From positions 1 to 44,158 of the IMG/VR virus record IMGVR_UViG_3300020125_000141: DNA of 44,158 nucleotides, one strand, 5' to 3'. Shown one piece after another: positions 30,517 to 35,758 of this stretch. A model generated the notes under the pieces. It was not told where the DNA came from, did not search any database, and was given only the letters and a program-made list of their open reading frames with translations. This DNA is from a virus. Position numbers and translations under genes: made by a program. How positions within the stretch are numbered: the stretch's first letter is position 1; the number at the start of each line of letters is the position of its first letter.

Positions 30517-31290
30517 TCACTCTACTACGAGTCGTACACAGTCGCTGATAAGCTCACACCCCGGCACTGCACCGCGCACCTTGCCTGTGCCGCCACATGC
30601 AGTACATTTCTCGACTGGCTTATCGCCCGGCAATTGCAATTCGCGAGCAACTGTTACCAGTCCAGTGCAGTCGCATCTATCGCACGGCTCCGAGCGCTTG
30701 AGTTCAGCCAGTATTTCGCTCTTCATCGGCTCCTGCTTGCTATTGATTCCGATGAAATCCTTGTACGCTTCGGCCTCGTACATTTCCAGCGCGTCCAGAA
30801 TTGACTCCATGAGCTTGTGCGGCACAGTGAGCGTGTGCTTCGTGTAGTCATCCGGCAAAAGAAGCGGTTGCCGGATCTCAACTGATGGCGGATTCTTGCG
30901 AAGGCTCAGCGTCGATGTCTCGCCCTCCAACTTCTTAGCTCCGGTCGCCTGCAAACGGAATTGCAGCGCCTCGATAACGCGCCCCTCCAGCCAATCGTGC
31001 CGCTTCTGCCAGGTCCGCGCCCGCTCGTTCAGTCGATCACGCTCTTTCTTCGCGACTTCCGCGCGGGCTTCCATCTCCATCAGGACATGCGCCACGCCGT
31101 CTACTTTTTGCAACTCGCGGCCAAGGACCGCCTGTATCTGCTCATCGCACGCCTTCAGCGATTCGGATATTTCGGCGGGCGTCATGTCGGGATCGGCTTC
31201 GATTTCGTCTCGGAAGGCGAGTAGCTCGACAATCGAGGTCTCGATACCGTACAGCGTCAAGTCTTGCGGTTTATGCTGGGTGTCGGTCAT
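30517..31290 (-). CDS. Gp157-like protein with DnaJ-type zinc motif
   Basis: 257 residues. Long helical N-terminus and LEGETSTLSLRKNPPSVEI match siphovirus Gp157-family proteins. The C-terminal CDRCDCTGLV...CTACGGTGKV is a DnaJ-like (CxxCxG) zinc finger. Gp157 proteins have been linked to phage resistance in lactococci and are common beside SSB; the fused zinc finger is unusual. Confidence 0.75.
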   Translation of the reverse strand: MTDTQHKPQDLTLYGIETSIVELLAFRDEIEADPDMTPAEISESLKACDEQIQAVLGRELQKVDGVAHVLMEMEARAEVAKKERDRLNERARTWQKRHDWLEGRVIEALQFRLQATGAKKLEGETSTLSLRKNPPSVEIRQPLLLPDDYTKHTLTVPHKLMESILDALEMYEAEAYKDFIGINSKQEPMKSEILAELKRSEPCDRCDCTGLVTVARELQLPGDKPVEKCTACGGTGKVRGAVPGCELISDCVRLVVE

Positions 31291-31454
31291 TTCTTCGCTT
31301 CTTCCATGTGCTCAGAATCCTTTTGCTCTTCCTCCCACCGCCGAAAGTCCTCATCAACCATTGCCGAGCATTCCTTACACAGTAATTTTCCTTCGTATTG
31401 CCAAGGTCCTATGCCAGAACGTTCGCATCTGCCTGATGGGTTTCCACACTTCAT
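31287..31454 (-). CDS. Small zinc-ribbon protein
   Basis: 55 residues. CGNPSGRCERS and CKEC form a two-pair zinc site, with an acidic helical end (RRWEEEQKDSEHMEEA). Starts one base after the SSB stop, with GAGG inside the SSB end. ATGA overlap with the Gp157-like gene. Confidence 0.62.
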   Translation of the reverse strand: MKCGNPSGRCERSGIGPWQYEGKLLCKECSAMVDEDFRRWEEEQKDSEHMEEAKK

Positions 31455-31455
31455 A

Positions 31456-31977
31456 TCAAAAGGGAACATCCTCATCGCTTGGCATCCACGGTTCGCTTCC
31501 GTCCTGCACTGTCTGATCTTCCGGTGCGCGGTCGATGACGCGGATATAGTCCCGTTGCTTGATCGCCTGCATCGACTTGGGTAGCCGCATGATGCTCGTG
31601 ATGTTCGCATAGGTCGAGCCGTCCTTCACGGCGTGGATGACGTTCAGCAGGCACGGCGCACCGATGACCGTTTCGACGTCGAAGCCCTCAAGCTCCTCAG
31701 GAGTGAACGCTCTTCCGCGCCACGATTCGAGGTCTTTGCGCAAGCTGGCCTTTTCGTGCAGGCTCAGTGTGTAGCGCTTCTGAACGATGTAGGGCTTGTT
31801 GTCGCCCATCACTTCCTCGATCTGCCACACGACGCGGATCTTATGCTGCTTTTTGTGTTCCTTGCCGAAGTTGACCTCCAAAATCCCGAGGTCTACCACA
31901 TCCACGCACACCGAGGAGTGCGTACCTGCCGGAGCCGGAATGAAATTACCGCCGCCAGCCTTCGCTATAATCGCCAT
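31456..31977 (-). CDS. ssb: Single-stranded DNA-binding protein (phage type)
   Basis: 173 residues. The beta-rich N-terminal region (AKAGGGNFIPAPAGTHSSVC, VVWQIEEVMGDNKPYIV) fits a phage OB-fold SSB, and the C-terminus ends SDEDVPF, the acidic tip with which SSBs recruit partners. It would coat ssDNA during replication and recombination. It lies between a basic small protein and a zinc-ribbon protein in the early operon. Confidence 0.72.
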   Translation of the reverse strand: MAIIAKAGGGNFIPAPAGTHSSVCVDVVDLGILEVNFGKEHKKQHKIRVVWQIEEVMGDNKPYIVQKRYTLSLHEKASLRKDLESWRGRAFTPEELEGFDVETVIGAPCLLNVIHAVKDGSTYANITSIMRLPKSMQAIKQRDYIRVIDRAPEDQTVQDGSEPWMPSDEDVPF

Positions 31978-32198
31978 AATTCACCTAATTCCCTTTCGTC
32001 TTCCATCATTTCGGCATGCTGCCACGCCCGCGCTTGCCGCTTACGCATCGGAATCAGCGCCGGATCGCCAGCGCGAAACTCGCCATCCCACAGCCACTGA
32101 TCGGCAAATGACTCCTCGCGCGAGAGCAGGGAACCTGACCGGGCAGACGGATTATCGAGCCGATCAGAAGATACGTTTGCTCTCGCGCCAGTAGTCAT
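31965..32198 (-). CDS. Small hypothetical protein
   Basis: 77 residues from the ATG at 32198 (ATGA overlap). Ser/Arg-rich N-terminus, and a WLWDGEF segment followed by a helical basic end. It overlaps the SSB start by 13 bases. No family recognised. Confidence 0.55.
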   Translation of the reverse strand: MTTGARANVSSDRLDNPSARSGSLLSREESFADQWLWDGEFRAGDPALIPMRKRQARAWQHAEMMEDERELGELWRL

Positions 32199-32611
32199 AA
32201 ATCGATTGTGCTCTCGCTCTCTGGGACTGGCAATCCCGCTTTCGTACCGTTTTCCTTGAGATATTGGGCATAGTACTGTGCTGCCAACACCTTCATGTCC
32301 ACGCGATACTTGTCTTCGAATTCCTTGCGATTGAAGTCGTATTCGCGATGATGCTTTCTCCCGAGCGGTACACACGACGAGTCGGGACCCTTACTACTGG
32401 CCCCATTATTTTCGGTGTGCGCCGGATCTACCGGAATGCAACCGTAAAAATCCACTTTCGTAGCGTCTGTCTCTGCCATCTTCTTGCAAACCACGCAATG
32501 TTGACGCTTGAGCCAACGCCGGTACTTCGGATCGCGCATCGGCCCGCGCCTCGGCTTGCGCCGCTTCTTAACGGGTGATCTCTTGAGAAGGGTGAAGGGA
32601 TCGCTTTTCAT
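32195..32611 (-). CDS. HNH-like nuclease
   Basis: 138 residues from the ATG at 32611. Very basic N-terminus (KKRRKPRRGPMR), then HCVVCKK, DPAHTENNGASSKGPDSSC and VPLGRKHHREYD, a compact His/Cys zinc site like DUF1364/NinG-type recombination nucleases. It may act on branched DNA. Confidence 0.68.
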   Translation of the reverse strand: MKSDPFTLLKRSPVKKRRKPRRGPMRDPKYRRWLKRQHCVVCKKMAETDATKVDFYGCIPVDPAHTENNGASSKGPDSSCVPLGRKHHREYDFNRKEFEDKYRVDMKVLAAQYYAQYLKENGTKAGLPVPESESTIDL

Positions 32612-32805
32612 CGTTTGGCATCCCTCTGCGCTGTCCGATAGCCTCGCACCCATGCGATTTCAATGCAGCCGTGAACGTACTTGCGCAACTTCTCTGGGAT
32701 AGCGATGGTGGTTCCGTTACCCGTGTATTGCTCCAGCGCGAACAACTTATCAGACCTTGCCGCACTCTTCCACAGATCTCGCCGCTTCGGCTTATCCGGC
32801 TTCAC
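32608..32805 (-). CDS. Small hypothetical protein
   Basis: 65 residues, MKPDKPKRRDLWKSAARSDK onward, basic. Overlaps both neighbours in ATGA. No family recognised. Confidence 0.55.
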   Translation of the reverse strand: MKPDKPKRRDLWKSAARSDKLFALEQYTGNGTTIAIPEKLRKYVHGCIEIAWVRGYRTAQRDAKR

Positions 32806-33095
32806 GATTGCTCCTCTGCCATCTTGATCGCCGCGTCAGCGCGGGCGATAGCTTCATCCGAAACGGCGAAGCGTGCCTGGCTACGGAGGTACTTCAATTC
32901 CTTTACCAGCGCTTCATGAGCATTCACCGCCCGCACGATCAGGCGGGCGTGCGCCTCTCCAGTGATTGTTGGTGCGCACTTCGCGATCTGAACCGGATTG
33001 TGCGACGAATCGATGATGATGTGAGGAGCATCGGCTTCTATCTGCAATGGCAGAGTCGGCCCCGCTGTCGGCTTCGTGCTCTCGTTTGCGCTCAT
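32802..33095 (-). CDS. Small hypothetical protein
   Basis: 97 residues from the ATG at 33095 with GGGAG 7 bases upstream; earlier in-frame starts would overlap the previous gene. Beta then helical. No family recognised. Confidence 0.56.
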   Translation of the reverse strand: MSANESTKPTAGPTLPLQIEADAPHIIIDSSHNPVQIAKCAPTITGEAHARLIVRAVNAHEALVKELKYLRSQARFAVSDEAIARADAAIKMAEEQS

Positions 33096-33111
33096 GGGCG
33101 GTCTCCCTTCG

Positions 33112-33312
33112 CTATTCATCTGCATCGAATCCTCCACACTTCCAGCATCTTGCTGGCTGTGCTACCATCCCCGCTTCCTGAGTCTCACGGTCCCCACCTG
33201 GTGAGCCGTGGTCGGAGCAAAAATTCCGCTCACAGTTATCACAGGAATAGATTCCGTGGCGCTGGCAGTCCGAAGGATGCTCGCACTTCGGCACAACTAC
33301 AGACATCGGCAT
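33112..33312 (-). CDS. Zinc-ribbon-like protein
   Basis: 66 residues. CEHPSDCQRHGIYSCDNC and CSDH then CWKCGGF give enough ligands for two zinc ions. It overlaps the upstream stop (TAATG). No family recognised. Confidence 0.62.
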   Translation of the reverse strand: MPMSVVVPKCEHPSDCQRHGIYSCDNCERNFCSDHGSPGGDRETQEAGMVAQPARCWKCGGFDADE

Positions 33313-33755
33313 TACGGTTTCAGCGGCCTCCTGACCGCAGTGCGGATCGGCTGCAGTCTCAGATCGCCAATAGAACTATACTCCTCAGCGATCAGGAGTG
33401 CTACGGCGCGCATTGCTTGTGACTCCGAATGGCAAGCTGGCAGCGCGTGAGCTTCACCGCCGCAAAAATACACCGTTGGGCGAAAGCGCCCATCCTCCAG
33501 ACGTTGGACTTCAATCGTATGGCGCTTCGTCGGCTGAGACTGTGGCCGCGTGGCCTCCAGCGTCTTTGGTGGGCTTACCAGCCGCGTAATCAGGCTCTCG
33601 TCGATGTCCGGCTCATCGCCATCGCCCGTCACTGTGTACCAGCCCTGTATCGCGGTGGGTGGGTTGCTTTCGATGATCGTGGCTTCGTGCTCGATCTCAC
33701 GGTGCTCATCGTCCATGTAGGTGATGCGTGCGCCAAGTGGCAATGTGGGGGTCAT
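33312..33755 (-). CDS. Hypothetical protein
   Basis: 147 residues. An SH3-like N-terminal part (GARITYMDDEHREIEHEATI) and a C-terminal helical domain. ATG overlaps the upstream stop (TGATG). No family recognised. Confidence 0.57.
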   Translation of the reverse strand: MTPTLPLGARITYMDDEHREIEHEATIIESNPPTAIQGWYTVTGDGDEPDIDESLITRLVSPPKTLEATRPQSQPTKRHTIEVQRLEDGRFRPTVYFCGGEAHALPACHSESQAMRAVALLIAEEYSSIGDLRLQPIRTAVRRPLKP

Positions 33756-33895
33756 CAGTCGGCCCTCCCGTTGCAGTCGTAGCAGAAGTAAACTTCGGTG
33801 CGATAGCCGGTTGAGTTGTCCTCATCAATCGCTACGCCGATGTTCGTGCCGCCGCAGTGTGCGCAAGTGATTTCGGTTTCGATTACATCTTCCAT
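33755..33895 (-). CDS. 46-residue zinc-ribbon protein, first early gene
   Basis: CAHCGGTNIG and YFCYDCNG form a CxxC...CxxC ribbon. The ATG at 33895 is 6 bases from the -10 box, so the mRNA is leaderless. It opens the early operon, which suggests a regulator or an early host-takeover protein. Confidence 0.68.
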   Translation of the reverse strand: MEDVIETEITCAHCGGTNIGVAIDEDNSTGYRTEVYFCYDCNGRAD

Positions 33896-33901
33896 ATCTC
33901 A

Positions 33902-33929
33902 AGTATAGCCTAATTGCGCAATTGCGCAA
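33902..33929 (-). promoter_or_regulatory. Promoter and palindrome site D (early operon)
   Basis: TTGCGC (33924-33929), 16-base spacer and TATACT (33902-33907) on the minus strand, 6 bases before the ATG. TTGCGCAATTGCGCAA (33914-33929) is a perfect 16-bp palindrome covering the -35 box. Confidence 0.8.
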
Positions 33930-33988
33930 GAACCAGCTTACCTGAGATTAGTTGGGATTTCGCCCTACAGTGGAATGGTAAGAAAGTA

Positions 33989-34261
33989 CTACCCTGGAGG
34001 TGGTGCGATTGTGCGCGATCCTGACGGAATGCTTCGCCAGCCGTAGTTGTCGCGTGCCGTGGCTATCTTGCGCTCACGCCATTCTGTGCCCGGCGTGCCG
34101 TTCGGGAATCCACCCTTTGCGGCAAAGGCGTTGCACTGCTTCGTAATCTGATCACGCATATAGTCCTTGAGCGGCTGGCCCCGGAAGTCAGGCGGAATAT
34201 CTGTACCACCGTCCGGTAGGATCAGGTGGGAGCCGTGAGAGTAGAGCAGGACTTCAGCCAT
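33989..34261 (-). CDS. Small hypothetical protein
   Basis: 90 residues, MAEVLLYSHGSHLILPDGGT onward. No family recognised. The ATG is at 34261, 55 bases after the stop of the previous gene. Confidence 0.5.
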   Translation of the reverse strand: MAEVLLYSHGSHLILPDGGTDIPPDFRGQPLKDYMRDQITKQCNAFAAKGGFPNGTPGTEWRERKIATARDNYGWRSIPSGSRTIAPPPG

Positions 34262-34315
34262 GCCGCTCCGTCGCCAGCGGCCTCAGCGCCTCAGCAAATA
34301 CCAACGCTTCGTGCT

Positions 34316-34561
34316 TTACGTCGTAACCTGGTGCGCTTCCGCAATCCGCCGGCTGAGCTGCCGCATTACTAGCCGCGTCTCCGGGATGCGCTCCAGATCC
34401 GCCTTGAGCCTCGCCGCGCCCTCCGCTGTCATGTACTCCAAGCCCGGCATCAACTCGCTGTGTTCGGCCTCGCGTGCCATCGCCAGCAGCTCCGGCGGAC
34501 GAACGCCGTACCGCTTTGCGAGAAAGCGGATGTGGTCCAGCGTGTTGCGGTTGGCCTGCAT
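34316..34561 (-). CDS. Small hypothetical helical protein
   Basis: 81 residues. Helical with a Met-rich N-terminal part, similar in style to DNA-binding or adaptor proteins. It is preceded by the terminator hairpin at 34595-34626. A reading frame with credible composition (KHEALVFAEALRPLATERHG) continues beyond the stop in another frame. Confidence 0.5.
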   Translation of the reverse strand: MQANRNTLDHIRFLAKRYGVRPPELLAMAREAEHSELMPGLEYMTAEGAARLKADLERIPETRLVMRQLSRRIAEAHQVTT

Positions 34562-34594
34562 GACGTGTCACTCACTACCCCCATGATACAAAAT

Positions 34595-34626
34595 GGCCCG
34601 GCCTCAATCCACTGAAAAGCCGGGCC
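34595..34626 (-). terminator. Rho-independent-like terminator
   Basis: GGCCCGGC (34595-34602) and GCCGGGCC (34619-34626) form an 8-bp GC stem with a 16-base loop. On the minus strand it is followed by ATTTTGTAT, a short U-rich tail. It lies between the genes at 34760-35251 and 34316-34561. Confidence 0.62.
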
Positions 34627-34759
34627 GCATCAAACTCCACTCGAAACTTCACGCCGGAGCCGTTTCCAAAATGTTCCAATCGCCGCGGGCGACGATCAGA
34701 CTACGGCTCCGGCGCTTTCCCCTGATAGTCCTCCCCCCGGATTCCCACCAGGGAGAAAC

Positions 34760-35251
34760 CTACTGCGGCGGAAACAGAACGACGATTGCGCCGGTGTTAA
34801 CGCCCATTACTTCGCCGTCCACGATGACCTGAACCTCGTTATTGATCTCGCCGGTCTTCGCGTTCACCCACACCGGCGTGCTCTGGCTGTCGATGGTGCG
34901 GTGAACCTGAAGCTCAACTTCCGCGATACCGCCCTCTGCCGCCCCGCCGAACGAAGGATCGTTCTCGCGCGGATGGCCTTGCAGCCAATGTGTCAGCGCC
35001 GCTCGATCCGTTGTACCAGTCTGCGAGCACGGCCCGTCTGCGTCAAATGTGATGACGCCCAAGCCGTTGAAGTTGCCACCATTGAACCACGCGGCCGCGG
35101 TGTCGTCATTCCGGCGAAGGACACGATAGCCTGCTACCACTCCCCCTTCATCTCCAAAAAGCCGCTCGGCTTCGGTCAAGCCAGCGGCGTCGATGCTGCG
35201 GGCTTTCTGCCGCGCGGCCATCACTAACTTTGCTGCTTTCGGATCTGCCAT
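34760..35251 (-). CDS. Hypothetical protein
   Basis: 163 residues with AAAGGAG before the ATG. Mixed alpha/beta with GVVAGYRVLRRNDDTAAAWF and GNFNGLGVITFDADG. No motif recognised. It is the last gene before the terminator. Confidence 0.57.
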   Translation of the reverse strand: MADPKAAKLVMAARQKARSIDAAGLTEAERLFGDEGGVVAGYRVLRRNDDTAAAWFNGGNFNGLGVITFDADGPCSQTGTTDRAALTHWLQGHPRENDPSFGGAAEGGIAEVELQVHRTIDSQSTPVWVNAKTGEINNEVQVIVDGEVMGVNTGAIVVLFPPQ

Positions 35252-35268
35252 TTCGTTCTCCTTTGGAA

Positions 35269-35457
35269 TTAAGCCGTCCGTCGCTGGTCCGGCTGTAGCT
35301 GCTTGCGAAACTTCGGATCGGGTAAACTCTTCATCACAATCTTGAGCCCGAGCGCGACCATCGAGGATACCGAAGTACCGTGCTGGTTCGCTGCGCGCGT
35401 AAGCTCGGCGCGAAATCCCGGCTCAACAAATCCACTGACCTTGACGGACCGTTTCAT
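35269..35457 (-). CDS. Ribbon-helix-helix DNA-binding protein
   Basis: 62 residues from the ATG at 35457 (an earlier in-frame start would read through the promoter). KRSVKVSGFVEPGFRAELTR and HGTSVSSMVALGLKIV fit an Arc/MetJ-like ribbon-helix-helix dimer. Its own promoter carries a GCGCAATTGCGC palindrome, so it is the best candidate for the regulator of the palindrome regulon. Confidence 0.72.
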   Translation of the reverse strand: MKRSVKVSGFVEPGFRAELTRAANQHGTSVSSMVALGLKIVMKSLPDPKFRKQLQPDQRRTA

Positions 35458-35465
35458 GCTTGATA

Positions 35466-35494
35466 AGTGTACATGGTTTTGCGCAATTGCGCAA
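35466..35494 (-). promoter_or_regulatory. Promoter and palindrome site E
   Basis: TTGCGC (35489-35494), 17-base spacer and TACACT (35466-35471) on the minus strand, 8 bases before the ATG of the ribbon-helix-helix gene. The 16-bp palindrome TTGCGCAATTGCGCAA is at 35479-35494. Confidence 0.8.
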
Positions 35495-35497
35495 GTG

Positions 35498-35722
35498 CTA
35501 CTCGGCGGGCGCAATCCATCGTTGCTCCCAAGCCTTGAGTGCATGGTCCGCCCGTTCGGCAATTTGCTCTACGGTCTGGACGTTCGCCCGCTCTGTGCTC
35601 AGTTCTGCGCAGAACGCCTGTTCCCAGAACTCGCGCGCCTCTCGTGTGTTGCCGAACCGTGGCCGCGTCGTCACCGCGCCGCCTGTGCCGAACTTCTCGC
35701 CTGATTCGATTGTAGGATTCAT
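35498..35722 (-). CDS. Small hypothetical protein with palindrome promoter
   Basis: 74 residues from the ATG at 35722. Helical (TVEQIAERADHALKAWEQRW). It follows the tail hub stop and is driven by its own promoter. No family recognised. Confidence 0.55.
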   Translation of the reverse strand: MNPTIESGEKFGTGGAVTTRPRFGNTREAREFWEQAFCAELSTERANVQTVEQIAERADHALKAWEQRWIAPAE

Positions 35723-35729
35723 GCGGGTG

Positions 35730-35758
35730 AGTTTATCAGCTTTGGCGCAATTGCGCAA
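35730..35758 (-). promoter_or_regulatory. Promoter and palindrome site F
   Basis: TTGCGC (35753-35758), 17-base spacer and TAAACT (35730-35735) on the minus strand, 7 bases before the ATG at 35722. GCGCAATTGCGC lies at 35745-35756, just after the tail hub stop. Confidence 0.78.
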
